A stretch of 64,000 nucleotides of DNA from Eonycteris spelaea (Eukaryota; Chordata; Mammalia; Chiroptera; Pteropodidae): positions 2,943,001 through 3,007,000 of the forward strand of contig PUFA01000165.1 in NCBI GenBank assembly GCA_003508835.1, written 5' to 3'. The notes under the pieces were generated by a model that saw nothing but the letters and a program-made list of their open reading frames with translations, ran no database searches and was not told the origin of the DNA. The position numbers and the translations under genes are program-made. This document shows, piece by piece, positions 13,740-26,440 of this stretch. The stretch's first letter is position 1. Each line of letters opens with the position of its first letter.

Positions 13740-14600
13740 ACAGGTATTTTCAAAGTTTTCTAATTGTCTCAGTAATGTTCTTTATAGCCTCTTTTTCCTC
13801 TTTCTGATCTAGAATCCAGTCCAGGATGACACATTACATTTTAAATGTCATGATCCTTTAGTCTCCATAATTTGAAACAGGTGGTTTAGTCTGCCTTGGC
13901 TTTTTCTTAAACCGGTATTTTTGACAAATATAAGCCCACTGCCTTTTGGAATATCTCTCAATTTGCTGAAATATGGATTTGTCTAATTCATTGCTGTCCC
14001 AAACATGTATCATGTTGGACATCTCTCAGAATCTTCTGGGAACTCGGTGAAAATACAGAGAACCACAACTATTTCATCTTATCCTACTTCAGCAAGCTTG
14101 GGCCTCTCTGTATTCCTTATTAGCTCTCTGGGTAATTCTGCTACACACAAAGTTTGAGAGTCTCTAGCCTAATATAATTTTCCTGTGGCAGGAATACTAC
14201 ATAAGTAACATCATGTCCTTTCTCAGTGTATCTCACAGGAGGTGGCGATGTCAGTATGGGTTTAAGGTGATATCTGCCAGTTTTCTCTTCATCTTTTCTC
14301 CTTTTGTAATTAATCACTTGTCTGGAATTGACCCTTTTTGAGGCTGTTTGCCATCTCCTTCTCAACAATCTCTGCCCAATGGTTTTTGCCTCCAGTGGCG
14401 ATCATACCTAAGTCGGTTTTTAGTGTGGTAATTGTAAATTGTGATTCTCTAATTTATCATCTTTGACATTTCTTAGCATTCATCTGTGAAAACTAATTTT
14501 CCCTTCTTCTCCAACACTACCTGTTAAAAATATTTTTTCAATATCAGCATGAACTCATGGATTCCTTTTTAATCAATGTGTCATAACCTATTCTATCATT
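13740..14600 (-). mobile_element. Old L1M-type element, antisense, split by a MER5-like insertion
   Basis: Related to the element at 19181-20230 (shared cues: ATCCAGTCCAGGATGACAC, GTCATGATCCTTTAGTCTCC, GTGGCAGGAATACTACATAA, TGTAATTAATCACTTGTCTG). The match is interrupted at about 13998-14168 by a MER5-like hAT element. Family assignment as L1ME-like is from memory. Confidence 0.5.
13998..14168. mobile_element. MER5-like nonautonomous hAT element
   Basis: Inverted-repeat-like ends resembling MER5 (left TCAGAATCTTCTGGGAAC; right GGTAATTCTGCTACAC then CAAAGTTTGAGAG). It sits inside the antisense L1M element, whose sequence resumes after it. Confidence 0.45.
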
Positions 14601-15411
14601 CATGTCGTGCTCAAAACGCTGCCATTGCCATGGTATTAGCCACTCTTCCTTTCAGTGGAGAATGGTTCTGGAAACTAAGATCTGGTTTCTATTTAAACTA
14701 GTCGGAAGTTCATCCCAAGAACAAAAACTATGTGTCACTTGTCCACCTAAAAATAAGATGCATTGCACAAACCATACCTCGGCTGATCCTCAGAAAGTAT
14801 GGTCTGCCTAGTTCTCCATCCTTTCTTATTTCCGTATCCATGTGTTTATTTGTTTTATCCTCCCACAATCAAATGTGAATTCATATACTGCAAACTTTCT
14901 CTTTCTCTTTGCTCTTATCTCCACTGTGATCAAGTTTCTGAGAAGCAGTCTGCACAGATACTTTGGTCATACTGTCTGAAACTATGAATACACCCACGAA
15001 AACACCTGGACTTGCTTGCTTTTCTTGTAATGCTTTCTTACTTTTTTCCAAAGCTTTATATCTTGTTTTTCTTTTTGTCCTCCAAAATCCATGAAGTTGT
15101 GAGACAGAGTTTTGTTTTTTACCTTTTTATAAAGTGAAGCCAGAGACTAAAAGTCTTTTTGACATCTAACACCCCATTGTGTTTAGTGTTGCATATCAAG
15201 TCCGTGCCACCCGGGTACTGTGCTTATAGTTCCCATAGCTGGAGAAGCCTAGGCTATGTTCTCATGGTTCAGAAAGCTGGTATTCTTGACTCTGAGTTGA
15301 AAATCAAGGCAAATCAACTGCACTGTGAATCAAGAAACACAAGAAGCATTCCCTTTAAAAATAAAAAATAAAAATGTTCCCATCAACTTTTTACTTTACT
15401 ACGCTTTTAGT

Positions 15412-15640
15412 TGATATTCTACAAATATTGTTGAGCACCTGCTGTATGCTAGGCAGTGTTCTAGGTTCTGGAGATGTAACTAAGGCCAAAATAAATAAAA
15501 ATCCATGCTTTTAAGACCTTACCTGCTAGGCAGGGGTAATGGTGAGTGGGGAGAAAAAGAATTTAAAAAATGAATCAGGCATATACTATATTCAGAGGTG
15601 CAAACAATCACCAAATACAGTTGCACAGTTTGCTCACTGC
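15412..15640 (-). repeat. L2 LINE 3' end, antisense
   Basis: Antisense L2: TTGAGCACCTGCTGTATGCT, AGGCAGTGTTCTAGGTTCTG, GAGATGTAACTAAGGCC. Confidence 0.75.
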
Positions 15641-15734
15641 CCAGCTGTGCCATGGAGGTCTTGGACCTAAGCAACTAAGGATGGACTTGCCATTAAGTAA
15701 GATGAGAAAGGCTACCGGGTAGATCAGATATTCC

Positions 15735-16270
15735 ATTTGTTTGTTCCTTAACTTTGTATAAAGTATAATGTACATATAGAAAAGTGCATATAATGTAAGG
15801 GTGCAACTCAATGAACTTTTACAAACTGAACATCTGTGTAACTAGCATCAGTATCAACAAAACAACATTACCAGCACCTTGGAAGCCTTTCATGTGTTCT
15901 CTTCTGGTCATTAAACTCCCCACTGCCATGACTCTTAGTAGCATTTATTAGTTTTGGATGAATTTGTTATTTTATATAACTGGAGTATACAGTATATGTT
16001 CTTTAATATCTGGCTTCTTTTGTTCAAATTATGTTTTTGAGATTCATATATGTTGTACGTAGTTGAGGCCAGTTTGTTCATTTTACTGCTGAATAATAGT
16101 TCACAGAATGAATACACCATAGTTATTTACACACTGATGGGCTTTTCGGCAACTTGCAGTATTTGGTTGTTACAAATAGAACTCCATGAAGATCTTAATA
16201 CCTGTCATTTAGTGGATCTACATATATCTAGGAGCAGAATTGCTAGACCATAGTGTATATGTGTGCCAAA
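15735..16270 (-). mobile_element. Old L1 fragment, antisense
   Basis: Antisense L1M/L1ME 3' region: ACTCAATGAACTTTTACAAA, TACCAGCACCTTGGAAGCC, TTGAGATTCATATATGTTG, ATATCTAGGAGCAGAATTGC. Confidence 0.75.
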
Positions 16271-16729
16271 ACAGTGGTCCAGAACTAACATATAGTCCAC
16301 AAGCAGTGTATGAGGATTGCAGTTTTGACCTATTAAGTAAAATATCTACTTTACATAATACAATCAGCTATACCACTGTACATTACAAAAAACTGTACCA
16401 AAATATTATTTGGAGACAATTTCACTATGTGTTTAGAAAATAGAAGTAAATTAGCCAAAACTTTTTGACATTATTGGCTGTGATGAAGAAATTCAACACA
16501 AGTTAAATTCACTAAAATTAATAATTCTACATAATAATCAAATAATAACATAATGAAAAAGAATCCCATTTATATAGGAAAACATAAAATACTATGCATT
16601 AATCTTATAAGGTGTATGTGATCTTTATGGTATATTATAAAACTTTATGATCACTGTAAAGCAGTTTCAAAGGAGACATACTGTGATTCAGAGGAAGACT
16701 AATTATTACATCTTTTATAAAACTTGACA

Positions 16730-16965
16730 AGATTATTTTTAAATTTTTTTAAAAATAAGTGAAAGAGACTGTCAAAGATTATGTAAAATTAAAGCATTTA
16801 TCCTATCAGATATTAAGACATATTAGAACAGTGATTAAATGCTATAAAACTACACAAAAATGAAGTGTCCCAGAACAAAGTCAATAATCATATAGATATA
16901 ATGACATATAAGAATGTAAGAAGCAACATGGCAAATGTTAGTGCAGAAAAATAACAGTGAGAGAG
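16730..16965 (+). mobile_element. Degenerate L1 ORF2 fragment, sense
   Basis: Resembles L1 ORF2 (TATCCTATCAGATATTAAGA, then a tract of short A-rich codons). Highly decayed. Confidence 0.4.
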
Positions 16966-16974
16966 TCTTTGGGT

Positions 16975-17150
16975 GCTAGATTTTATGATAAATGCTTTAT
17001 ATTTGTACTTCATTTAATACCATAACAGCTCAGTAAATTCAACATTATCACTGCCCATTTTTCAGATGTGGAATTGAGTTTCAGAAAAAATAACTTTCTT
17101 GGGTCCCTACAGATTCTTCCAGTGGGATAGGCCCCAGTCCAACCTGACTT
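16975..17150 (-). repeat. MIR SINE, antisense
   Basis: Antisense MIR: TACTTCATTTAATACCATAA, GCCCATTTTTCAGATGTGG, TTGAGTTTCAGAAAAAATAA. Confidence 0.6.
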
Positions 17151-17219
17151 CATAGTCCAGGAGAAGGCAAACTCATCAAAGGAGGGAAGATTGAAGGACA
17201 AAATTTGTATCAAATAGAC

Positions 17220-17480
17220 GAGATAAAGTGTTAATACTGGTAGCTCAAATTAAACCTAAGTTCTCAAGCAGACAAATGAACAAAGGGTCATTTCACACAT
17301 GGGCAATAGCAAACAATATGTAATTGTAAGAAAAATACTCAAATTGGTTAGTAATCCAAGAATTACAAATTCAAACAATTTTGTAGTATTATTTTATACT
17401 GTTCTTACTAGCAAAAATATTTTTATTGATTTGATGTGGTTTATAAAAATACATACATTTCCTCAGATGAAAAAATTAGT
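17220..17480 (+). mobile_element. Degenerate L1 ORF2 fragment, sense
   Basis: Resembles the L1 ORF2 region AATTCACAAAAGAAGAAATA: AAGCAGACAAATGAACAAAG, then TTGGTTAGTAATCCAAGAAT and TACAAATTCAAACAATTTT. Confidence 0.5.
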
Positions 17481-18117
17481 GAGAATGTTTGATAATCACC
17501 TGGGTGATGGTTATGCAAATATATACACATGTATATACACAAGCATATACGCAATAAGATTTCTGCATTTTATCATATATATCAGTAAAGAAGAAAAATA
17601 CACTAAAATATTGTAAGTGATGAAATCAGAGTTATTTGTAGGTGAGAAAATAAAGGTAGAAATAATCGATGCTGTCAAGGTCAAGATTAGTATAAAATTT
17701 ATCTTGTTAGTATAAAGCATTAAACCCACAAATTTGAAATTCAAGTTCTCTTAAGATCCAAAGCAGAGAGGGAGTTATGACCACTGGCATAACTCACAGT
17801 GGTCAGTAAGTTCCGAGCAAAGCAGCTGCTTAAAGGAACATAGTCGCTACTGCTCCTAAGAATCAGAAACTCCCCCCAAAGTCCTCGTAAAGGGACATTG
17901 TGCAATGTAATGAACTATGTCCTCAGCAACACATATAGTGTTATTAAAATAATGGGTTTCTGAAGGTTGTTTCTTGTGTTATTTCTCAGCATTAGCCAGT
18001 GGAGTAATGTCAAAACACAGTTCCAAAAACAGTTTTACCTGGGACAAACCTTAGAGTTCAATTTTGTAGATTTCTGATGATTCTAGCTTAATCCAAGGAT
18101 AAAACAGAGAGTTATAG

Positions 18118-18320
18118 AGCACAGGTTCTCAGCTGGGTCGATTTTGCCCCGAGGAGACTTTTGGAAATGCCTGGAGACATTTTTGGTTGTCACAACTCAG
18201 GGAAGGTGCTACTGGAATCTAGTGAGTGAAGAATGGACTGAGGTTGCTGCTTAAAACCCTAAGATGCACCCCCATGATAAAGAATTACCTAATTCAAAAT
18301 GTAAATTGTGCCAAGTTTAC
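18118..18320 (+). mobile_element. MER20-like nonautonomous hAT-Charlie element
   Basis: Diagnostic order of motifs: GGTTCTCAGCTGGGTCGATT, GCCTGGAGACATTTTTGGTT, GTCACAACTCAGG, GGTGCTACTGGAATCTAGTG, then AAAGAATTACCTAATTC. A second copy in the opposite orientation lies at 57140-57365. Confidence 0.75.
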
Positions 18321-19180
18321 AAAATTCGGATGTAGAACAACAAACAAGCAATATACATTGGATCCATCCTCCATAAACATTACCTCACAACTAGCTTGGA
18401 CAAAGGAGAAAGTATTGGTTCTTTTACACTGGGGTGGAGAGGTATGCAGATGTAGCAGTTATTGCCTGGCTTTCTAGGGTCGTGATAACCCTTAAAAAAG
18501 AAGGAACTAGCACAGGGATGTATGTTTCTATGGCCTAGCAAGAATTGCCTTGTTAGACGGGAGGTAGATATTAAGTGTTGGCATGGCTCCTTCACATCTG
18601 GTTGTCCAGAAACTAGCTAGCTCATAGCTCTGGCCTTCTCTGGCTTGGCAGATTCCTTCTCCATGTAGATATGTCCATGGGAGGAATTAGAAAAGCCCTA
18701 GGGAGCTGAATCCACTCACTCATTTTTGCATTGTTTGCAGGCTTAGCGATAAACCAAAGTGAGAGCATCTAAACAACATCAAAAGCAACATTCTTGCTAA
18801 TTTTTGAATTTTAATCAGACTCTGAAGACTGGTCCAGCTCAGCAGTGAATACAATTGACACCCAATATCAAGAAGCAACTTTTTCTTTATCTATATGCAT
18901 TGATTCTCATTGGTTCACATCTTCCTCACTTCTGTCCTGAAGGGGTGGGGAGTGGAGGGAGTTTTCTTTCCTAGTTTTAATTTGGAAAATTTCTGGGAAG
19001 GTCTCTGGACAAGCTTCTATCACTTGCTTATGGAAGGATGATTGTGTTTTCACTAGAGCCAGTGGGGAAAGAAGCAATTCTCCAAAAGAATGGGCTATTC
19101 TGCTCAGAAAAGAGAGAGGGGTATTAAGCAGTCAAGACAAAGAGATATCCTGCCCTCTGGGAAAATTTGTCATTTTTAAA

Positions 19181-19224
19181 TACAAACTTTTTATTTTTAA
19201 ATAAACTCACAGAAGAGTTGCAAG

Positions 19225-19267
<43 letters not shown>

Positions 19268-20230
19268 GCCAGTGTGTCTATCAAATCAGATTCTCCAGTT
19301 AACATTTTGCCACATTTGTGCTCACTTGCCCCCTCCTTCCCTCCAAATGTGTAATTTATTTTTCTGAACCATTTGTAAGTTACAGTGTTTATTCCTAAAT
19401 ATTACACTAAATATTTCTTAGGATCAAGAACATCTCTTACATAAGTACCATCTAACAAATATGACATTCAAAACATTTAACATTGAACTTATACTATTGC
19501 CTAACATACAATCAAATGTACCAATAACACCCCTTTATAACAATTTTTCCTCTTGATCCAAGATAACACATTCCATTTAGTTATTATGACTCGTTAGTTT
19601 CCTTTGCTTGGGAACAGTTTTTTTTTGCCTTTTTTGGCATTCATCACATAGACATTTTTGAAGAGTATGCGCCAGATGTTTTATAGAATACACCTCAGTT
19701 TGGGGTTGTCTCATGGTTTCTCACAATTCAATCTAGTGATGTATTTTTTGGCAGGAATATGACCCAGTGGTATGCTGGAGCCAGATAGTACCAGCTATGA
19801 GAGCCAATTCTCACATCTCTTTCCAATACCATGTTCTTGAAATCAGCCATAGAATTCAACAAATGCTACAAATCAGGGCTCTCTTCCCCTCTCCTATATT
19901 TCTGGTTGTGAGACATCTATATTTACCAGCACTGCTTATAGGTGAGGCTGTGTCCTCAATGCTTACCTTCAAAAAGCATATGAGTCTATCCAACTCTTGG
20001 TGCTCTTTCATTCCTTGGTTAGGACAGTATTGCTTGGGTTTCACCATTGAAGAATTACCAGTTTCCACTTTATTTTCCCCTATGTAGAGATCTTTTGAGA
20101 TTTTATAAATGTCCTGTCCAGTTTCTCACCTAACGTTAACTCAATGATTTTATTTATTGAAGACTATTGCCTCAGTCAATTAGTACTATGTTGTAAGTGG
20201 TAATTTTCTCTTTCATTTCTTTTATGTTTA
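19181..20230 (-). mobile_element. Old L1M-type element, antisense
   Basis: Cues include CACAGAAGAGTTGCAAGAAT, TTAACATTTTGCCACATTTG, TTTTTGAAGAGTATGCGCC, TTTGGGGTTGTCTCATGG and the final ATTAGTACTATGTTGTAAG. An unassigned segment (about 19768-19925) interrupts the match and may be a separate insertion. The (AC)n run at its left end replaces the usual bases after GCAAGAATA. Confidence 0.5.
19229..19265. repeat. (AC)n microsatellite
   Basis: Eighteen uninterrupted AC units inside an antisense L1M-type element. Confidence 0.95.
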
Positions 20231-20639
20231 TTTTGTTGGTGTTCTACAGGTTAATTTTTTGTATATTTAATCCTAAAATAGATAGGTTAATAGTAATAGA
20301 CTTGGATACAAACTGAGGCCTCCCAAGAGTTTTTCAAGTAGTTCTAAATTCTGAGTATTGGTGACCAAGTTATTAAAGCCCATTGCTGTAGTGTAGAATG
20401 AGTTGCCACGGAGAACTACATTGATACAGAAAAAGCGAATGAGTTTTCAGAAACAGTTTTCCCATTCTACTATGAGTGTGTGTGTGTGAGACGATAACAT
20501 GCTGCCCCATCAACAATGGACGTGGCATTTGGAGTCATTTTTCCAGCCTTACCTGATTCCAGTTTTTACCAAAGCATGCCTTTGGAAGATTCTTGGTGAG
20601 ATGTTAACTTGTCATAGCAAGTTAACCAGTGCATGATAG

Positions 20640-20790
20640 AATGAAAAGACTCTTGGACTGGGAGTCCAGAGTCAACATCTGCTATAGGATTGAGTAGTAC
20701 ACTTTATGTTCTCATCCTCAGTATCATCATCTATAAATTAATGAGAGTCATATTTTCACTAAATTCACTCTTAGTTCTAATACTTTCTTT
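20640..20790 (+). repeat. Diverged MIR, sense
   Basis: Sense MIR-like: CTTGGACTGGGAGTCCAGAG, CTCATCCTCAGTATCATCAT, then CTATAAATTAATGAGAG. Confidence 0.55.
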
Positions 20791-23379
20791 TATACTGTTC
20801 TACTTGAGAAGCAAAAACCTAGAGTTACCTCATTAGCATGATGTCCTGATCAACTGAGCTAGCAAGTCAGGGACAAAAATAAGATGTCCAATGTGGAGCC
20901 TAAACCCAGTGACCTAGTGATTGAATTCATAATCCGGTTAAATTAGCCCTGAGGGTGTAGCACCAGGACTTGATACTGCTTCATGTTACCTCTGTGCATT
21001 CAGCCTCATTATCTGACTGACTCTCTGCTTCTCTTTGTTTATCCTTGACAGTCATGTAAACCCACTGAAGGATCCTATTACCTCTCTCTCTGAGGAGATC
21101 CGTTTCTCAAGTGTTTGCTTGCCTAGTTCCTATAAGGTTACCTCTGTTGCCATGGTCATAAAAGAAATGTTCTATCTTATGTCAGACTGCAGTTTCTAAT
21201 GAACTTTTACACTTCAGGCATGAAATTTTAGAGTTCCGCGTAAGTCTTAATTAAATTTCAGCATGTGAAATTGCTGAGAACCAGGCAAATAGTATTATTC
21301 CTGGTTGATCCATTGTTTGGTGTGAACCTCATGCACAGATCCAGTAACTTTGACATCAGTATTAGAACTCAAATATGTTGCTTTGGATTTCCAGACAGCA
21401 GTTAACTGGAAGTTTAGATGGGGGGCTCAGGTGCACAAAAGAATGTGGGGCTTTGCCAAATTATGCATTCTCTTCTCTCCCTGGATTTTGATAGGTCCCA
21501 CTCCTCTGCCCCACTATGGCCCTCCACCAGAACTGTGTTGGGACCCTTGTGTAAGTGAAGAAGTCCACAGGCAAGCTGCATATTTGTCTCCCCACTTTTC
21601 TAGAGCTGGTACTTCTCATCCTTCGGCTCCACATTTCAGCCCTTTTAATATTTAATGACCCTTTAAAGTAGAGAATTATTTGGCAGCATCCTTAAAAGTA
21701 TCTATTTGAGGTTTTTATCTGCTGAACTTCTGTCTACTAAATTGAAAATGTAGTTTCGATGACTCACCTAAGGTTCTGATGAGGCAAAGGGAGACATGGG
21801 GTGTCAGGAGGTGGCAATATTTTCAATATATTTTATTCATCTTTACTTATTTTAATACCCCAGACAATCTATTTTTTCTCTTCTCTAAGAATTAAGATAA
21901 ATTTGACTTTAACTTTGAGTCGGGTCTGATTTCAAACTCAAAGATGTTTTTGAGTTTCCCCTCCTATCTTCCTCTCTCTGTATGAGTTTCTTTTACTTTG
22001 TTACTAAGGAATTTAGCCATTCTAAAATTTAATCTTGATCAACACCCACCTACCTGTTGCATTAGTTACTTCATCATCTTTCACCAGATTAGAAAACTAC
22101 TGTCTCTTGCCTAAAAGACAGAGGGCAATTGATTCCTACCATTAACCTGGCTTCTCTTTGATTGTATAATCGGTTTCTGGAGATTATAGGCGAGCTTTGA
22201 ATTCCAAGCTCTGGGCCTGTCAGTTTTTGAAGCGAAAAAACTTGGAAGCAGATCTGCTGCCTCTAGTTCAGAAGGGACACTTAGGTGTTGGCGGATGAAA
22301 TTAATTTGTTTTCATTTTGTCATATAAGAGAAACATGGATTATTATCATTGTTGACATTGTAATGTCCTGGGATTTAAGTTTATTTTATTTTATGGCTCT
22401 GTTTAGTTTAATTTTGTTTTGTTTTTGAGAACCCCAGTGAAATCACTGTGAAACCTGAGAGAAAAGCATAATCCTTTTAGAAATCCTCACTGAGCTAAAC
22501 TGCTTCTGTAAACCTACACAGTGTACATTTACTTGAGAACTCCTTAATTACTCACCATTGATGCACTTGGTATAACTAGAAAAGTCTCCAGTCTGGATTT
22601 AACAGGTAGAGAGGAGAAAGAAAGAGTGCAGGGCAATTTCCAGGCCCACGAGTTCCATGTTGTTAAACACTATGCACTTTCAAGTACTAATTATACAGGA
22701 CTTAGGAAATGAGTGGATTACATGGAATTATTTGTGTGTGTTTATACTTATAAGCTAGAATATCACAAAAAATATATATTTTAAGTCAAGATTCCTCTAA
22801 ACCACTTCTTATTGCAACATATTACATAACATAGTAATGCTATTTACATATATCACTATATTTAACAAAATAAATGACGGCACGTGTAAGTATTATTGAT
22901 AGAAGCAGTCTCCCCTCCACATACGCTTATGCATCCCAACCAGGCTATTGAAAAAGCATTCCTATTGACCAAGGGCCAGAACTCCTATTTTTCTTTGTGA
23001 TTTTGAAGGAAAAAAAATAAAACTGGAGAAATGATCAATTAAAGCTCATCAAATTCCAATATAAAGCAACAGAATTTTAGTCTTTGAAGCATTCGCTATA
23101 ACTGCTTTATAAGGCTTTACATTTTATCTATAATGGTACAAATATTAATTAAATAATGTATCATTGACAGAGAAGTGAATTTATATTCTTAATATTTGTG
23201 TTGTGTGTGTACCAAAATAACCATGCTATGACATAAAGAAAAAAATTTCAGAAAATCTGCAGTTTGAAAATAAACTTGTAAATTAAAAATTATTCATTTA
23301 GAGCTGTCTGAATTTTTAGCCTCAAAGTCATTCATGGTCCTTCCAGAGTGGTACTCTCTAAACAAATTTCCCATAGCTA

Positions 23380-23382
<3 letters not shown>

Positions 23383-23428
<46 letters not shown>
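23383..23428. repeat. (AC)n microsatellite
   Basis: Twenty-three uninterrupted AC units, about 185 bases before FRMD4B exon A. Confidence 0.97.
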
Positions 23429-23429
<1 letters not shown>

Positions 23430-23612
23430 GTAGCTTCCTCTTAACCCTAGATGGGTCTCTCCACGCCCCCCTCCCTTTCCTCTGCAATGGTATGATCTGC
23501 ATTTGATCCTAAACTGGAGGTGCCAAGCAGTGACAGCTTCCCCAATTCCACAGCCATTTGCTACAACCTAGGGTGGCCTGTGTTCAGTGATGCTTTCTTT
23601 TTCCACCAACAG

Positions 23613-23669
23613 GGGCAAATCGAAGTAGACAGCGAAACCACTTTCAAGTTAGCGGCGCTTATTTTACAG
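23613..23669 (+). CDS. FRMD4B: FRMD4B internal exon A (FERM F2 lobe)
   Basis: This 57-nt exon encodes exactly 19 codons (phase 0 at both ends), beginning GQIEVDSE and ending LILQ. The acceptor is a pyrimidine run ending CAACAG and the donor is CAG/GTAAGA. FRMD4B is a FERM-domain scaffold that binds the Arf exchange factor GRP1/cytohesin-3, hence the name GRSP1; its paralogue FRMD4A links cytohesin/Arf6 to Par3 at epithelial junctions. The segment belongs to the first helices of the F2 lobe. As I recall FRMD4A, it has IDVDSEVVFELASYILQ here, which fits less well than FRMD4B. An open frame of 106 codons runs through the exon into both introns, but only these 57 bases match the family. The preceding exon, which should end near the F1/F2 linker, was not found in the 23.6 kb to the left. 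The phase-perfect join to the next exon supports the call. Confidence 0.93.
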
Positions 23670-24435
23670 GTAAGAACTGACAAACTGTCTTTTACCTGCT
23701 CCTTTTTGTTTGTTGATTTTTGTGAACTGTCTGCAACTCTGAAACTTTTGCATGAGTCAGTGGCTGATAGATTTTTAAGACAGCTGTTTGCCAATGAAAA
23801 ACGCGAGCCACCGTTTTCTGTTTTAGCAGAGTTTGCATGAGCTGTAGTGTGATGTGATATAGTATGTCCCAAAGGAAAGGGAAATTTAGACTGCTCTAAG
23901 GAAAGACTTAAGACTATATTCCCGTAAAAGAGCTCTGGTTACTTGAATTTAGGAGGCAGCAGTTTTTACAACAGCCGTAATTTTTATTTAAATTAAGTAA
24001 CTTTTGTATTCATTTTCTTGAGGTTAAGTTAAAGCACCCTTTTAACTCTTAAAGGCACTAGTAACTGAAAAACCAAGTGCGCGCCATGCTGGTTTAAAAA
24101 GAGTAAACAAATAGCATGTGTTGTTTTTTACCTGTGTCATGTTTTGAAAGGTTTGCATACAGACTAGAAAGTGTGCCGCTCAAACATAAAAGGAGAAATA
24201 ATCATCTGTGCTTTTGAAGATATTTTTGTCTCTTTTGTTAAGAGTAAGAAATATTTCATGGATACTAGTGTTTTCTTATCAATGCCACATTCTTCCCCAT
24301 GGTCACTGGAAAAATATTCCTCCTGTAGTTCTTTAAAACAAAACTCAGGAACTCTGAGAGGGGGAAAAGAGTAAAATTCATTTAGCTTAATTAACAAAGA
24401 GAAATCGATGATCTATTTTGTGTTTTTTTTTTCAG
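23670..24435 (+). other. FRMD4B: FRMD4B intron A-B (766 bp)
   Basis: GT...AG intron between exon A and the microexon. No interspersed repeat is recognised in it. A run of ten T residues directly precedes the final CAG. A short CpG-containing patch (GCGCGCC) lies near 24080. Being short and repeat-free next to a microexon, it is a plausible site for splicing enhancers. Confidence 0.85.
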
Positions 24436-24458
24436 GAAGCCAAAGGGGATTACATCAG
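24436..24458 (+). CDS. FRMD4B: FRMD4B internal exon B, 23-nt microexon
   Basis: A 23-nt microexon encodes EAKGDYI plus the first two bases (AG) of a serine codon completed by the next exon. The acceptor is a ten-base T run followed by CAG; the donor is CAG/GTAAAA. EAKGD follows LILQ in both FRMD4A and FRMD4B, so position, order and phase all agree with the family. The residue after DY is I here, where I recall T in human FRMD4B; this may be a lineage substitution. It lies 766 bp after exon A and 21.1 kb before exon C. At 23 nt it is too short for classical exon definition, so it probably depends on the strong polypyrimidine tract and on enhancers. Its length is not a multiple of three, so it cannot be a frame-neutral cassette (see findings). 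Confidence 0.9.
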
Positions 24459-25689
24459 GTAAAATAGTTCTTTTACTGATATTACTATGTAAATAACTCT
24501 AGCTGAAACTTTTTATGCTATTTTAAATAACAATGGATGCTAAATCAAAAGAAAGTAGATCCCAAGGCTAGAGACTGAGATCGCTTTCCTTTTCAAATAG
24601 AGACCTATTCTTTTTGTGAATAAATCCGGGAATGAAGCTTTCTTACAATTTTCAGTCCAGAGTGAGTGAATTGTAATTAAAAGCTCTCCAAAGTTCCAAT
24701 TTTCTGTCATCTGTTAACATGACGAAGAAATCTATAAAAAGCCTTGGTATCTTGTGCTGATTTTTAAATTTATAATAATCCTGTGTTTGAAGACCTATAC
24801 GGTAAACACAGAAAGATTAAATCCATCAGCTGCTTAGTTAAGGGATTAATAGGGGCTTTCTTTTTGCAGCTGCCCTGAAGGGGCCTCACCCTTCATACAC
24901 TTGACCTAACAGTTGTATTGTTGCCTCTGAGACACTTACTCGTTCTAACTGCCTAACTGGCCACATCATCAGAGAGTGTTTATATTTGAATTCACCCTCT
25001 ATCTGCTCCATTCTGTCCTTTTTATGCAATAGTTGTACTTGGGGAGTAGAAACAGTTAGAGGTGTTTCTCCTATTAGAAACAGCTCACAGGCCAATGACC
25101 CACTGGAAGCCTTGCCTCTGCCATGTTAATGTTCGACTCCTGGTAAACTTTACCTGTGGATTATTTACAGATCAGCTAGTACTCATTCGCAGCCAAGTCT
25201 TTGAAGAGGTGCTCCTTAACAGACTGATAACCAAGTAATGCCTTCTAAGCTTGAAAACTTCCAGTCACAGAAATACTTCACTTCAGAACCTCCAAGCACT
25301 CCCCTTGTCTGCCCATTTGTTTTGCTAGAATGACTGAGGAGTCCTCTTGACACGCCGTGATCAACTCACTATACTTTCCTGCTAGCTCCGTTTTGTGTTA
25401 TGTTGTTTTTTGTAAATTTATTTTAGGTTAGAAATATTTTGAAAGAATCATACAAATCCATTCACACCATTTTTTTTTAATTAAAAGAAAATGTCAGCAG
25501 ATAAAAGATAAATTAGTTTCTAAACCATTAACATCAAGAACTCCGTGTTCTCTGCTGTCTTTCCTGGAGGAGCCGTATTTCCCAGGAAGATCAGATATGC
25601 CAGGAATGCTATCATGTAGGGGGAGTCCCATGTTGATTTACAAATGAGGGCTTCGCACTCTGCAGTCTGTGAACTGCTAGCCTTTCCTC

Positions 25690-25870
25690 CCCCACTTCCT
25701 TCCAGTCAAGTAAGTGATGGACACCTTCTGGGCCTCATTTCCTCATCAGGAAAATGGCACCTACCCCATAAAACTGTTGTGAGATTAAATGATTGTAAAC
25801 ATTGTACAGGGCAGTACCTGGCATGTAGCAAGCTCTGGATATACTTTAGCTGTTATTAATAATTATAGTG
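25690..25870 (+). repeat. MIR SINE, sense
   Basis: Sense MIR: GGGCCTCATTTCCTCATCAG, GAAAATGGCACCTACCCC, TACCTGGCATGTAGCAAGC, ending TTATTAATAATTATAG. Confidence 0.85.
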
Positions 25871-26189
25871 TCATGATTGCCCTCATCATTATCATCACCC
25901 TGTCCCTGCTCTTGGGACTAAGGTGGGTCTGAGGAAGCCATAATAATGTGTTAGGGGAAAGAATAGAAGAGAAAGGTTGATTCCACAAGCTTTCCTAGGG
26001 GAGGAGAAGATCGCTAGCTTGCCTGTGGCAAAAGAAGGCTTAGAAGAGACATTCCTTTGAAAGTCCAGACCTTTTAGCTCTAAGACTTCAGGGTTGGTAA
26101 GTTAGTCTAACCAAGCCCAAACCAATTCTTTCCCTCAACTTCTGTTTGTTCCTGGTGGGTTCCTGAGTGATTACAAGGCTAAAGAAATG

Positions 26190-26440
26190 GGGGACACTGT
26201 TTTGAAATGGTCTCAACTGTGCTGAATTGTAGAAGGAGCATGCGACTAGGAATCAAGAAACTAGCAACATGACGCTGGGTGAGCCATTTGTCCTTTCTGG
26301 GCCTTGGTTTCCTCACATGTAAATTGGGATTAATGAAAATAGCAACTTTACAGGGTGGTTTGGAAAATACGGATAATGTGGGAAGACTTTGTAAATTATA
26401 AATTGTTTTACAAGCATTAGTTATCACTGCTAAGTGTGAC
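26190..26440 (+). repeat. MIR SINE, sense
   Basis: Sense MIR: GCATGCGACTAGGAATCAAG, GGGCCTTGGTTTCCTCACAT, GTAAATTGGGATTAATG, ending AAGCATTAGTTATCACTGC. Confidence 0.8.

Larger units (their letters stand above)
1..23612 (+). other. FRMD4B: FRMD4B intron upstream of exon A (partial)
   Basis: Exon A is internal, so the sequence to its left is taken as intron; no earlier FRMD4B exon was recognised in it. Besides the repeats listed separately, these stretches show no assignable gene or repeat: 2001-3170, 5300-6160, 6331-7635, 9676-11180, 11346-12370, 12611-13590, 14600-15410, 17500-18115, 18321-19180 and 20791-23380. They are AT-rich single-copy-looking DNA with only short random open frames. 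Part may be conserved non-coding sequence, which cannot be judged without an alignment. Confidence 0.75.

Noticed and set aside
23520..23840. 106-codon open frame over exon A
   Set aside because: Only 57 bases inside it match FRMD4B and both exon borders have splice signals; the rest is intron read-through.
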